Source: Clostridium caldaquaticum
GTDB lineage: Bacteria > Bacillota > Clostridia > Clostridiales > Clostridiaceae
NCBI RefSeq assembly: GCF_023806125.1
Contig: NZ_JAMSKT010000011.1
Location: 1 to 64,000, forward strand
Direction: 5' to 3'
DNA length: 64,000 nt
The notes under the pieces were generated by a model. That model searched no databases. It saw only the letters and a program-made list of their open reading frames with translations, and had not been told where the DNA came from. Positions 35,029 to 46,794 of this stretch are shown piece by piece. Positions within the stretch are counted from its first letter, which is position 1; each line of letters opens with the position of its first letter. The translations under genes were made by a program, and so were the position numbers.

Positions 35029-36879
35029 TTATTTTCTGAATGTCTTATTTACCTTTTTTTTAGGCGGGGTAGGAGGTATAAGACACTTTTTATCAATGCC
35101 AATAAGGTCTTTTCTGTTTGCTTTTATTAAAGCTTCTTTCACAATATTATAATTTTCGGGAAGGTTAAACTGCAGCAGTGCCCTTTGCATATTTTTTTCC
35201 TTTTGAGTTTTTGGAACATATATGTTTTCACCTGTAAAAGGATTTATTCCTGTATAATAAATAGTTGTTGAAAGGCTTCCAGGGGTGGGATAAAAATCCT
35301 GAACCTGTTCTGGAGTATAGCCCATTTCTTTTATATATAAGGCCAGTTCTATTGCTGCATTCAAATCGCTGCCAGGATGACTGGACATTAGATATGGTAC
35401 TAAATATTGTTTTTTATTCAGCTTTTTATTGATGCTGTTATATTTGTTAACAAATTTTTCGTAAACATCCCTTGTGGGTTTTCTCATTTGAAACAGCACC
35501 TTCTTGTTTATGTGCTCTGGTGCAACCTTTAGCTGACCGCTTATGTGATGCTTGCATAGTTCTATAAAAAATTCCTCGTTTTTATCGTAAATTAAATAGT
35601 CATATCTTATTCCTGAACGAATAAATACTTTCTTAACTCCAGGGAGCTTTCTCATTTTTCTAAGCAATTCTAAATACTCATTATGGTCAACGATAAGGTT
35701 TTTGCAGGGTGATGGGTGCAGACATTGTTTGGTTTTACATACACCATTTTTTTCTTGTATCTTACAGGCTTTATGTCTGAAGTTTGCAGTTGGTCCACCT
35801 ACATCGTGTATATAACCTTTAAAATCCTTATCTTTTGTTAAAAGTTCTGCTTCTTGCAAAATGGACGTCTGGCTTCTGTTTTGTATAGTTCTGCCTTGAT
35901 GAAAAGTAAGAGCACAGAAGGCACAGCTTCCAAAGCAGCCTCTATGGCTGGTTATAGAAAATTTAACTTCATTAATGGCAGGAATTCCTCCATCAGCTTC
36001 ATAGATTGGATGATAGGTTCTAGCATAAGGAAGGTTATATATTCTATCCATTTCTTCCTGAGATAAGCTGAGTGCTGGAGGATTTTGTACTATATATCTG
36101 TCTCCATGTTTTTGCACTAAGGTTTTACCTCTTATGGTATCCTGCTCATAAGATTCTAATTTAAAGCTTTCAGCATAAGCTTTTTTATCTGTTGATACCT
36201 CTTCGAAAGATGGAATATTTATAAAAGATTTAAGTGAGTCTATATTTTTAGAAACATAAACTGTACCTCTTATATTTGTCATCTTGCTTACAGGCATTCC
36301 ATATTTCAATAGGTTAGCAATTTCAATTATAGTTTTTTCTCCCATTCCATAAACTATAAGATCCGCTTTGGAATCAATAAGTATGCTTCTTCTAACCTTA
36401 TCATCCCAATAATCATAGTGAGCAAATCTTCTTAAGCTCGCCTCAATGCCTCCTAAAATAATAGGTACATCTTTATAAGCTTCCCTTGCTCTGTTGGCAT
36501 AAACAATTACCGCTCTATCTGGTCTAAAGCCTGATTTACCTCCTGGGGAATAAAGATCATCGCTTCTTCTTTTTTTTGCAGCAGTATAGTGATTTACCAT
36601 AGAATCAATGTTTCCAGAATTAATTAAAAAACCAAGTTTAGGTTTACCAAGTCTTCTAAAGTCTTCTACATTATTCCAGTTTGGTTGAGCTATAATTCCA
36701 ACTGTAAATCCCTCATCTTCAAGAATTCTAGAAATAACTGCAGTTCCAAAGGAAGGATGGTCTACATAAGCATCGCCGCTTATAAATACAAAATCAAGCT
36801 GCTCTATGTTTCTTTTTTCCATATCTTTTTTAGAGATAGGAAGAAATTTATTATTTATATTCTGAGATTGTTTTTTCAT
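35029..36879 (-). CDS. YgiQ-family radical SAM protein, 616 aa
   Basis: The radical SAM cluster motif CxxxCxxC is in [17 protein letters not shown] (about residues 316-332). The N-terminal part ([17 protein letters not shown], about 28-44) resembles a B12-binding-type Rossmann half, as in the YgiQ family, and a second cysteine set ([12 protein letters not shown], about 375-386) lies behind the core. The family is widespread in anaerobes but has no proven reaction. Start ATG with AAAGGAGCAAACTTA. It lies 70 bases upstream of the ParB-BMP gene in transcription order and may be co-transcribed with it. Confidence 0.92.
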   Translation of the reverse strand: MKKQSQNINNKFLPISKKDMEKRNIEQLDFVFISGDAYVDHPSFGTAVISRILEDEGFTVGIIAQPNWNNVEDFRRLGKPKLGFLINSGNIDSMVNHYTAAKKRRSDDLYSPGGKSGFRPDRAVIVYANRAREAYKDVPIILGGIEASLRRFAHYDYWDDKVRRSILIDSKADLIVYGMGEKTIIEIANLLKYGMPVSKMTNIRGTVYVSKNIDSLKSFINIPSFEEVSTDKKAYAESFKLESYEQDTIRGKTLVQKHGDRYIVQNPPALSLSQEEMDRIYNLPYARTYHPIYEADGGIPAINEVKFSITSHRGCFGSCAFCALTFHQGRTIQNRSQTSILQEAELLTKDKDFKGYIHDVGGPTANFRHKACKIQEKNGVCKTKQCLHPSPCKNLIVDHNEYLELLRKMRKLPGVKKVFIRSGIRYDYLIYDKNEEFFIELCKHHISGQLKVAPEHINKKVLFQMRKPTRDVYEKFVNKYNSINKKLNKKQYLVPYLMSSHPGSDLNAAIELALYIKEMGYTPEQVQDFYPTPGSLSTTIYYTGINPFTGENIYVPKTQKEKNMQRALLQFNLPENYNIVKEALIKANRKDLIGIDKKCLIPPTPPKKKVNKTFRK

Positions 36880-36977
36880 TAAGTTTGCTCCTTTTTAAGA
36901 TAGTAGATTAAAATCTATTATATATTAACACAATTAGAGAAGGAAGGTAGTATAATAAATATTTATATTTAATATAG

Positions 36978-37005
36978 TTGCATTTTAAAGATTTTATAAT
37001 ATAAT
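36978..37005 (+). promoter_or_regulatory. Promoter of the M-box transcript
   Basis: TTGCAT at 36978-36983 and TATAAT at 37000-37005 are 16 bases apart, about 30 bases upstream of the aptamer. Confidence 0.65.
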
Positions 37006-37029
37006 TATAGTGTAAAGAAAATATACTTT

Positions 37030-37220
37030 GTTAGGTGAGGCTCCTATATAGACATACGCTACTGCCGTGAAACATCGAGAGATGCCAATACGGTCAACAG
37101 GTACTACCGAATTAAGGTTTTATCTAATGTAGCTGGACATAAGTCATACGCTGTATAGTGCTAAAACTCAACGAAAGCTGTTGTTGAATTTTAGGAGCCT
37201 TTTTTAGGCTCTTTTAATTT
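37030..37220 (+). promoter_or_regulatory. M-box (ykoK) magnesium riboswitch with terminator
   Basis: The conserved leader TTAGGTGAGGCTCCTATATA opens at 37031. It is followed by ACGCTACTGCC, GAGAGATGCCAATAC, GGTCAACAGG, GCTGGACATAAG and the closing AGGAGCCT at 37193-37200. The expression platform has a GAGCCT/AGGCTC stem with a T-run at 37195-37217. Binding of Mg2+ folds the aptamer and favours termination, so the downstream gene is expected to rise when Mg2+ is low. Confidence 0.95.
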
Positions 37221-37240
37221 TAAATTTTTCAGGTGGTGAG

Positions 37241-37267
37241 ATGAATGGAAGGTGCCCCTCGATATGA
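37241..37267 (+). CDS. Possible 8-residue leader peptide downstream of the M-box
   Basis: ATG at 37241 follows a strong AGGTGGTGAG and reads MNGRCPSI then TGA at 37265-37267. It sits after the M-box terminator and before the MgtE-like gene. No homology support. Confidence 0.35.
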   Translation: MNGRCPSI

Positions 37268-37280
37268 GAGGACAAATTTT

Positions 37281-37328
37281 ATGAGAAAACTTAATATACG
37301 CAGAGGCATGCTTCTTAATTTATCTTAA
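37281..37328 (+). CDS. Possible 15-residue leader peptide inside a hairpin before the MgtE-like gene
   Basis: ATG at 37281 follows GAGAGGAC and reads MRKLNIRRGMLLNLS then TAA at 37326-37328. The end of this frame lies in the left arm and loop of a stable hairpin (37300-37313 with 37327-37340) that abuts the next ribosome site. This is a leader-peptide-like arrangement; the product is unproven. Confidence 0.4.
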   Translation: MRKLNIRRGMLLNLS

Positions 37329-37340
37329 GCATTCCTCTGC
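37300..37340 (+). other. Stable hairpin just upstream of the mgtE-like ribosome site
   Basis: GCAGAGGCATGCTT (37300-37313) pairs with AAGCATTCCTCTGC (37327-37340), 13 of 14 positions, 13-base loop. No U-run follows, so it is not an intrinsic terminator. The AGGAGG of the next gene is at 37345-37350. Confidence 0.6.
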
Positions 37341-37357
37341 AAGAAGGAGGAATGTAT

Positions 37358-38620
37358 ATGAAAAAGTTAAACAGTTTCTTTCTAAGCAGCATACTTTATA
37401 AAAAAGTATACGATGAGTATGGAGATTTTTTAGGAAAGCTTTGGGATATATATGTAACAACTGAGGATAGTTATCCTAAGGCTATAGGTTACAAGATTAA
37501 AAAAGATGGAGAGATGTTTAATTATGAGTTTAGAAATATAGATTTCTATGAAGAAAATAGCAAGGTTTCAATTAAGGTTAAAGATGCTAAAGAAATAATA
37601 CCAAGAAGTTTTTCTTATCTTTTATCTAAACATCTTTTAGATAAGCAGATTGTAGATATAAACGGCAAAAAGCTTGTGCGGGTTAATGATTTAAGGATGG
37701 GAGAGATAGCTGGGGAGCTTAGAGTGCTTGCAGTTGATACAGGAGTACTTGCTTTAGGTAGAAGAACACATATGGAAAAGCTAGTGAAGGGTTTCTGTAC
37801 TATAATGAAAAAAGAGGTTTCAGATAGTCTTATAATGTGGGACAATGTAGAATCTCTTGAAATGGTAAATAATAATTTAATGCTCTCAGTTCCATATCAA
37901 AAACTATCAAAGCTTCATCCAGCAGACTTGGCAGATATTTTAGAAGAAATGGATGATGATTATAGAGCTAAGGTTTTTGAAAGCCTTGATGAAAATCTTG
38001 CAGCAGATACATTAGAAGAAATAGAGCCTGAAATTCAAAAAGATTTGCTTGAGAGCATAAGCGAATCGAAGGCTGCAGAAGTATTTGACAGTATGCCTAA
38101 TGATGAGATTGCAGATATTCTTGATGAAGTAGATGAAGAAACTGCTGAAAAAATACTTATGAGTATGGAAAAGGAAGATGCTGAAGAAATTAGAGAACTA
38201 ATGCAGTATGAGGATGAAACAGTAGGAAGTATAATGAATAAAGACTTTATAGCTTTTAATGTAAATATAACTACTCAGGAAACTATAGAGCTTTTAAGAG
38301 AACTTAAGCCTGATAATGAGGTAGCCTATTATATATATATTGTAGATGAAGATGAAAAGCTTCAAGGTATAGTTTCTCTTAGAGATTTGGTAGTTTCTTC
38401 TCCAGACAGCAAGCTTAGAGATATTATGGATACAAATGTTATAAAGATAAGAGATAACGAGAAAATAGAGGAATCAATAGAGCTTGCAGTTAAATATGAT
38501 CTTCTTTCACTTCCTGTTGTAGACGAGGAAGATAGGCTTTGCGGAATTGTAATTCTTAGCGATATTATTGATGAAGTGCTTCTTCCAACTTGGAGAAGAA
38601 AAACAAAAAAGGTTAGTTAA
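37358..38620 (+). CDS. Soluble MgtE-like protein: PRC-barrel, MgtE N-domain and CBS pair, no transmembrane domain, 420 aa
   Basis: Residues ~1-170 contain PRC-barrel-like strands (LYKKVYDEYGDFLGKLWDIY). Residues ~180-285 are the MgtE N superhelix, with repeats such as HPADLADILEEMDDDYRAKV. Residues ~290-415 are two CBS domains (VGSIMNKDFIAFNVNITTQE and LRDIMDTNVIKI). The channel-forming domain of real MgtE transporters is missing; the chain ends LLPTWRRKTKKVS without membrane helices. It is under the M-box, so a Mg2+-responsive partner or gate for another transporter is inferred. No transporter gene follows; the next gene is sleB. Start ATG at 37358 after AAGGAGG. Confidence 0.9.
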   Translation: MKKLNSFFLSSILYKKVYDEYGDFLGKLWDIYVTTEDSYPKAIGYKIKKDGEMFNYEFRNIDFYEENSKVSIKVKDAKEIIPRSFSYLLSKHLLDKQIVDINGKKLVRVNDLRMGEIAGELRVLAVDTGVLALGRRTHMEKLVKGFCTIMKKEVSDSLIMWDNVESLEMVNNNLMLSVPYQKLSKLHPADLADILEEMDDDYRAKVFESLDENLAADTLEEIEPEIQKDLLESISESKAAEVFDSMPNDEIADILDEVDEETAEKILMSMEKEDAEEIRELMQYEDETVGSIMNKDFIAFNVNITTQETIELLRELKPDNEVAYYIYIVDEDEKLQGIVSLRDLVVSSPDSKLRDIMDTNVIKIRDNEKIEESIELAVKYDLLSLPVVDEEDRLCGIVILSDIIDEVLLPTWRRKTKKVS

Positions 38621-38633
38621 AAATAAATATAGA

Positions 38634-38668
38634 GATCCTGATGGCATTTGCTGTCAGGGTTTCTTTAT
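38634..38668 (+). terminator. Probable weak terminator
   Basis: CCTGATGGCA (from 38637) pairs imperfectly with TGCTGTCAGG, followed by GTTTCTTTATTTTTTG. Confidence 0.55.
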
Positions 38669-38742
38669 TTTTTGTGTGTATTATTTTTTATTATAAGTAC
38701 AAACTAAATTTGTATACATTAAAAAATATAGGAGGGAGAAAT

Positions 38743-39477
38743 GTGATAAAAAGGTTATTTAACCTGAAAAGAGTAGCTTTATACTTGTGCGTTATTATGA
38801 CTACATATGTAATTAGTTCTGTTTATTTGTCACCTTTAAATAATACAGTTGGAGCTGTAGCATACAGGTGGGGCTCTAAAGGGGTTATAGTTACTGAAAT
38901 TCAAAGAAGATTAAAAGCATGGGGATACTATAACGGAGGTTTAGATGGAGTATACGGGTACAGGACATATCTAGCTGTAAGAAGCTTTCAAGCAAAAAAT
39001 GGATTGAAAGTTGATGGAATAGCAGGAGATAGAACGCTTAATGCTCTTGGTATAAATGCAGGACAATGGAATACAGGAGGCAATACAGCTGGGAATACAA
39101 CTACAGCAAAGGTCAGCAATAGCAATGAAAAAGATGTTCAGCTTTTAGCAAGATGTATTAATGGAGAAGCAAGAGGTGAACCTTATGAGGGTCAAGTTGC
39201 TGTTGGGGCTGTAATAATAAATAGAACTAGAGATCCCAGGTTTCCAAATACAATTGCCGGAGTAATATATCAGCCAGGTGCTTTTACAGCTATTGTAGAT
39301 GGACAGATACATGCACAAATGTATCCAAGTTCCATAAAAGCAGCAAGAGATGCTTTAAACGGATGGGATCCTTCTGGAGGAGCAGTTTTTTACTATAATC
39401 CAGCTAAAACAACAAATAAATGGATTTGGTCTAGACCTGTTATAAAGGTTATAGGAAAGCATAAATTTTGCAAATAA
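38743..39477 (+). CDS. sleB: Spore cortex-lytic enzyme SleB-like, 244 aa
   Basis: An N-terminal membrane/signal segment (about residues 8-30) leads to a peptidoglycan-binding domain (about 45-105: GSKGVIVTEIQRRLKAWGYY, SFQAKNGLKVDGIAGDRTL), and a C-terminal SleB/CwlJ catalytic domain (about 130-244: LLARCINGEARGEPYEGQVA, with the catalytic Glu in NGEARGE, and AGVIYQPGAFTAI). SleB degrades spore cortex during germination. GTG at 38743 is chosen because GGAGGG lies before it; a longer upstream reading frame has no ribosome site. Confidence 0.94.
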   Translation: MIKRLFNLKRVALYLCVIMTTYVISSVYLSPLNNTVGAVAYRWGSKGVIVTEIQRRLKAWGYYNGGLDGVYGYRTYLAVRSFQAKNGLKVDGIAGDRTLNALGINAGQWNTGGNTAGNTTTAKVSNSNEKDVQLLARCINGEARGEPYEGQVAVGAVIINRTRDPRFPNTIAGVIYQPGAFTAIVDGQIHAQMYPSSIKAARDALNGWDPSGGAVFYYNPAKTTNKWIWSRPVIKVIGKHKFCK

Positions 39478-39495
39478 AATATTTTTAAAATATAG

Positions 39496-39523
39496 TTGAC
39501 AAATCCTATCAAAATCATATAAT
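39496..39523 (+). promoter_or_regulatory. Promoter of the cysK T-box transcript
   Basis: TTGACA (39496-39501), 16-base spacer, TATAAT (39518-39523). Confidence 0.9.
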
Positions 39524-39529
39524 ATTAAT

Positions 39530-39838
39530 ATATAAATCATAGTAAATTGCTCGGAAATACTATGAAGAAGGAAAGTAGCATATATGACACATACAGAGAG
39601 GATACCCATAGCTGAGAGGGTTTCTATGAAGTAGTTTATGTGAAGTGCCCTTCGGAGTTGTGAACTGAAATATAGGTGTTTGCAGCATTTATAAAGTAGG
39701 AATCATCGGGTTCACCCGTTATAGTGATAAAGCATAAGATTGTGCTTGATTAAGGTGGGATTATTATATCCAATTAGAGTGGAACCGCGGAGTTATACTT
39801 CGTCTCTTATTTGTTATAAGAGGCGGAGTTTTTATTTT
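39530..39838 (+). promoter_or_regulatory. T-box riboswitch upstream of cysK-cysE (probable Cys specifier)
   Basis: The T-box sequence AGAGTGGAACCGCGG is at 39776-39790, and a terminator stem (about 39798-39835, CTTCGTCTCTTAT with ATAAGAGGCGGAG) follows with TTTTT. Stem I elements (AG-bulge, GAGAGG, distal loop) precede it. The specifier region reads GTGAAGTGCCC; TGC (39646-39648) is the Cys codon expected from the downstream genes, though it is offset by one base from the usual GAA-specifier spacing. Low charged tRNA-Cys is expected to switch the operon on. Confidence 0.92.
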
Positions 39839-39877
39839 AATATAAAGTAAAATATTATTTTCAAGGAGGAAAAAAGA

Positions 39878-40789
39878 ATGATATTTAATAATGCGTTAGA
39901 AATGATAGGAAATACACCGCTTTTTAAGCTTAACAACATTGTAAAGGAAGATATGGCTGAGGTTTACGTAAAACTTGAAAAGTATAATCCAGGAGGAAGT
40001 ATAAAGGATAGAGCAGCTCTTGGTATGATAGAAAGAGCTGAGGAATTAGGTCTTATAAAAAAAGGAGACACAATAGTTGAGCCAACTAGCGGAAACACTG
40101 GAATTGCCTTGGCTATGATTGGAAAATTAAAAGGTTACAGAGTTATAATAGTAATGCCTGAAACAATGAGCGTAGAAAGAAGAAATATGATAAAAGCATA
40201 CGGAGCTGAGCTAGTACTTACCGAAGGGGCTAAAGGAATGAAGGGTGCTATAGCTAAAGCACAGGAAATAGCTGAAAAAGAAAAAGGTTTTTATATACCA
40301 CAGCAGTTTATGAATGAAGCTAACCCTAATAAGCATTACGCTACAACAGCTGAGGAAATAATTAAAGATATAAGTGATTTAGATATGTTTGTTGCAGGAG
40401 TAGGTACAGGTGGTACTATATCAGGTGTTGGAAAGAGATTAAAGGAACTTAAGAAGGATATACAAGTTGTTGCTGTAGAGCCGGAAAAATCACCAGTTAT
40501 ATCAGGAGGACAGCCTGGACCACACAAAATTCAAGGAATTGGAGCTGGCTTTATACCAGATATATATGATAAAGATGTAGTTGATAGAGTGCTTACAGCT
40601 AGCGAAGAAGAAGCTTTTGAAGCTGCAAGATTGGTAGCAAAGAAAGAAGGAATATTAATAGGTATATCTTCAGGTGCTAATGTTTCCATAGCGCTTAAAC
40701 TTGCTAAAGAACTTGGAAAGGGCAAGAAAATAGTAACTGTGGCTCCAGATGGAGGAGAGAAGTATTTATCAATGGGGTTATTTGAATAA
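39878..40789 (+). CDS. cysK: Cysteine synthase (O-acetylserine sulfhydrylase), 303 aa
   Basis: PLP-dependent enzyme making cysteine from O-acetylserine and sulfide. The PLP lysine is in NPGGSIKDRAALGM (Lys in SIKDR, about residue 43), the asparagine/substrate loop is PTSGNTGIALAM, and PLP phosphate is held by GVGTGGTISGVG. The C-terminal GISSGANVSIAL is conserved. The gene is under the Cys T-box and followed by cysE, the enzyme for the previous step. Confidence 0.97.
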   Translation: MIFNNALEMIGNTPLFKLNNIVKEDMAEVYVKLEKYNPGGSIKDRAALGMIERAEELGLIKKGDTIVEPTSGNTGIALAMIGKLKGYRVIIVMPETMSVERRNMIKAYGAELVLTEGAKGMKGAIAKAQEIAEKEKGFYIPQQFMNEANPNKHYATTAEEIIKDISDLDMFVAGVGTGGTISGVGKRLKELKKDIQVVAVEPEKSPVISGGQPGPHKIQGIGAGFIPDIYDKDVVDRVLTASEEEAFEAARLVAKKEGILIGISSGANVSIALKLAKELGKGKKIVTVAPDGGEKYLSMGLFE

Positions 40790-40869
40790 CCAGTTAAAGG
40801 AAGAATGAAGAATTTTGAGCTTCGTTCTTCTATCAGTATTAAAATATTTTAAGAATAGGGGGTTATCAT

Positions 40870-41454
40870 ATGTTTCAGAATTTAAAACAAGATTTAGAGA
40901 ATATACTAGAGAATGATCCGGCAGCAAAGAGTAAATTGGAAGTTTTTCTTCTTTATCCTTCTGTACATGCGCTTATAATTTACAGAGTGGCACATGCATT
41001 TTATAAGAAAAAATTGTTTCTTGCAGCAAGAATTATATCTCAGTTTGGCAGATTTATTACAGGAATTGAGATACATCCAGGTGCAAAAATAGGAAAAAAA
41101 TTATTTATAGATCACGGAATGGGTGTGGTTATAGGTGAAACTGCAGAAATTGGCGATAATGTAACTATTTACCACGGTGTTACCCTAGGGGGAACTGGCA
41201 AAGATAAAGGGAAAAGACATCCCACTATAGGTGATAATGTAGTTATAGGAGCAGGTGCTAAGGTTTTAGGTCCAATTTATATAGGCAGCGGAACTAAAAT
41301 CGGGGCTAATGCAGTAGTTCTTAAGGACGTACCTTGCAATTCAACAGCTGTAGGTATACCTGCTAAAATAATATCACCAAAGCCTAATACTATAATAGAA
41401 ATAAGTGACTATAAGGGTAGAAAACAGAAAATATACAACGAAATGGTCATATGA
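40870..41454 (+). CDS. cysE: Serine O-acetyltransferase, 194 aa
   Basis: Acetyl-CoA-dependent transferase that makes O-acetylserine for CysK. It has the left-handed parallel beta-helix hexapeptide repeats ([37 protein letters not shown]) and the catalytic DHG ([14 protein letters not shown]). The shorter N-terminal domain is typical of Firmicute CysE. Start ATG with AGGGGG. The 80-base gap after cysK holds a hairpin without a U-run, so both genes remain in one operon. Confidence 0.96.
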   Translation: MFQNLKQDLENILENDPAAKSKLEVFLLYPSVHALIIYRVAHAFYKKKLFLAARIISQFGRFITGIEIHPGAKIGKKLFIDHGMGVVIGETAEIGDNVTIYHGVTLGGTGKDKGKRHPTIGDNVVIGAGAKVLGPIYIGSGTKIGANAVVLKDVPCNSTAVGIPAKIISPKPNTIIEISDYKGRKQKIYNEMVI

Positions 41455-41480
41455 TCTAATTATATAAGGGATTGAACAAT

Positions 41481-42461
41481 ATGAATTATAAAAGTAAACT
41501 TGTAAGTTTTTGTAATGAACTAGGATTAGATATAATAGGTTTTTGCAGCTGCAGAATTTTTTATGAACTAAAAACTTTTTTTGAAAACAGAAAAATAAAT
41601 GGATTGGAAAATGAATTTGAGGAAAAAGATATAGATAAAAGAATTAATCCTTTGCTTTTAATGAGGGATGGAAAAACAATTATTTCTATAGCTTTTCCAT
41701 ATGCTTATGATTTAAGCCAAAGCGGTAATGTTTATTTTTCAAAATATACTTGGGGAAAAGATTATCATCTGGTGGTTTCCTATTATCTTAAGAAAATATG
41801 TGATTTTATAAATACTTTAGGAGGAAAAGCTATATATTTTGTGGATAGTAATGAATTACCGGAAAGATATATAGCTTATTTATGTGGTATAGGTTTCATA
41901 GGAAAAAATAATATGATTATTACAGAAAAATATGGTTCTTATGTTTTTTTAGGTGAAATAATTACAGATTTATTTATAGAACCAGATGAACCTGTTATGG
42001 AAAAATGCGGGAAATGTACCTTATGTTTAAAAACCTGTCCAACAAAGGCTATAAATAAAGGGGAAAGTTGTCCTAATGTATGTCTTTCATATATAACTCA
42101 AAAAAAGCATATTGAAGATAGCTGGCTTAAAAAGCTGGATGGAAGATTGTTTGGCTGTGATAGTTGTCAAAATATATGCCCCTATAATAAAGAGGCTGAA
42201 CTTTCTCAAATAAAGGAATTTGAACCTTATGAATTTATGAAAAATGTAAGTTTAGATGAACTTTTGAATATAGATAATAAAATATTTAAAGAAAAATATG
42301 CAAACACCTCCTGTGGATGGCGGGGGAAAAATATACTTCAGAGAAATGCATTGATTTATAAAGCGTTAAAAACTGAAAATATGAATATAGATATTAAATC
42401 CATTAAGTCACCTTATGTAGAGGATTATTACCATAGACTTTTGAAGGCTTTGCAATTATAA
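41481..42461 (+). CDS. queG: Epoxyqueuosine reductase, 326 aa
   Basis: Reduces epoxyqueuosine to queuosine in tRNA, using a cobalamin and two 4Fe-4S clusters. The ferredoxin-like cysteine sets are CGKCTLCLKTCP (about 177-188) and FGCDSCQNICPYN (about 223-235). The N-terminal DUF1730-type part contains GIGFIGKNNMIITEKYGSYV. The start I choose is ATG at 41481, 9 bases after AAGGGA; a TTG at 41472 is too close. No other queuosine gene is adjacent. Confidence 0.92.
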   Translation: MNYKSKLVSFCNELGLDIIGFCSCRIFYELKTFFENRKINGLENEFEEKDIDKRINPLLLMRDGKTIISIAFPYAYDLSQSGNVYFSKYTWGKDYHLVVSYYLKKICDFINTLGGKAIYFVDSNELPERYIAYLCGIGFIGKNNMIITEKYGSYVFLGEIITDLFIEPDEPVMEKCGKCTLCLKTCPTKAINKGESCPNVCLSYITQKKHIEDSWLKKLDGRLFGCDSCQNICPYNKEAELSQIKEFEPYEFMKNVSLDELLNIDNKIFKEKYANTSCGWRGKNILQRNALIYKALKTENMNIDIKSIKSPYVEDYYHRLLKALQL

Positions 42462-42498
42462 TATATTTAGATTAATTTAAGAAAGGTGGAGACATAAG

Positions 42499-43200
42499 GT
42501 GATTTCTCATAAAGTTGCAAAGCTTTTAGATTACCTTCCAGAGAGGCTTGTAACCTTTTTTTGCAGAAAGGTTGTAGACTATATAATAAAAAAATATGTT
42601 AGTTTAGATATCAAAGGTGAAGAAAATCTGCAGGGCATAAAAAAACCAGTTATATTTATTTGCAATCACTTAAGTAATTCAGATGCTCTTATACTTGATA
42701 AGGTATTAAAAGAACAGGATGTAACTTATGTAGCTGGAATTAAATTAAGCCAAAATGCAACTACTAATTTAGGCGTGAGGCTTGTAAAAACAACAACTGT
42801 AAAACCTAACTCTGCGGATAAGGAAGGACTTACTAAACTCATAAACCTTATAAAAGATGGCAATAATGTTTTGATTTTTCCAGAGGGAACAAGAAGTAGA
42901 ACAGGCAGCATGATAGAGGCTAAAAAAGGTCTTCTTTTAATTGCACGGATTACTGGTGCGCCAATTATACCAATTGGAATATGGGGAACAGAAAAGTTTT
43001 TGCCAATAAATAACAGCGGCAATATGGATTCAGAAAGTTTTAATTATGCTGATATAGGAGTAAGAATAGGTAAGCAGATGGAATTGCCTAAAAAAAATCA
43101 GGGAGAAGATAAGCTTTCTTACGAAGAAAGAGCTTTAACTACTATTATGAAAGCTATAGCAGTGCTTATTCCTGAAGAATATAGAGGAGTATATAAATAA
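42499..43200 (+). CDS. Lysophospholipid acyltransferase, PlsC-like, 233 aa
   Basis: Acyltransferase motif I is NHLSNSDALIL (a variant of HX4D, residues about 57-67) and the second block is LIFPEGTRSRTGSMIEA (about 128-144), a phosphate-binding and catalytic pair typical of 1-acyl-sn-glycerol-3-phosphate acyltransferases. It makes phosphatidic acid for membrane lipids. Start GTG at 42499 after AGGTGGAGAC. A single hydrophobic patch at the N-terminus probably anchors it. Confidence 0.92.
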   Translation: MISHKVAKLLDYLPERLVTFFCRKVVDYIIKKYVSLDIKGEENLQGIKKPVIFICNHLSNSDALILDKVLKEQDVTYVAGIKLSQNATTNLGVRLVKTTTVKPNSADKEGLTKLINLIKDGNNVLIFPEGTRSRTGSMIEAKKGLLLIARITGAPIIPIGIWGTEKFLPINNSGNMDSESFNYADIGVRIGKQMELPKKNQGEDKLSYEERALTTIMKAIAVLIPEEYRGVYK

Positions 43201-43201
43201 T

Positions 43202-43229
43202 AAAAATACAGCCTTTTGGCTGTATTTTT
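43202..43229 (+). terminator. Intrinsic terminator
   Basis: AAAAATACAGCC (43202-43213) pairs with GGCTGTATTTTT (43218-43229) with loop TTTT. Confidence 0.92.
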
Positions 43230-43318
43230 ATTATATTGTTTTAAAGTATATGGTAAAATAAAAATATTGGCTGTAATAGATAGTTTATTAAATATTGATA
43301 GAGGTGAAGCAGAGATAG

Positions 43319-45078
<1,760 letters not shown>

Positions 45079-45087
45079 AAATAAAAT

Positions 45088-45140
45088 AAAGTTATATGCA
45101 GAAATAATATAAGTTGACAGCATATAACTTTTATTTTTTT
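45088..45140 (+). terminator. Intrinsic terminator
   Basis: AAAGTTATATGC (45088-45099) pairs with GCATATAACTTT (45120-45131), then TATTTTTTT. Confidence 0.85.
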
Positions 45141-45150
45141 ATAAATAATA

Positions 45151-45179
45151 TTGCAAAATTGGTAAATCAATGCAATAAT
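45151..45179 (+). promoter_or_regulatory. Promoter of the glutamate dehydrogenase gene
   Basis: TTGCAA (45151-45156), 17-base spacer, AATAAT (45174-45179), about 38 bases before the start. An ATTGCA...TGCAAT inverted repeat spans the spacer. Confidence 0.6.
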
Positions 45180-45202
45180 AATATTGTTAATTTGCATATT
45201 AA

Positions 45203-46561
<1,359 letters not shown>

Positions 46562-46627
46562 AATTATAAAAACAGGAGTAAATGCTATAAATAGCTTTTT
46601 ATTACTAAATTAAAGCTTTATAATTTG

Positions 46628-46686
46628 AAGTCTATTTGGAAAGTAGTCGTATTTTTGAAAATGATTACTTTCTAGATGGACTTTTT
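46628..46686 (+). terminator. Long hairpin terminator after gdhA
   Basis: About 21 bases (46628-46648) pair with 46663-46683, with three G-T wobble pairs, followed by TTTTTAATTT. The 233 bases between gdhA and the next gene hold this and an AT-rich promoter region. Confidence 0.8.
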
Positions 46687-46794
46687 AATTTAAAGTAATT
46701 TATAACAAAACATTTATAATAATTTTATATTTTATGGTTATAATTATATAGGAATAATTGCCATAGATATATTCCAGTAATGAGGTAGAATAAA

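Noticed and set aside
40801-40831. Hairpin between cysK and cysE as terminator
   Set aside because: The stem is plausible but no U-run follows and the genes belong to one pathway and operon.
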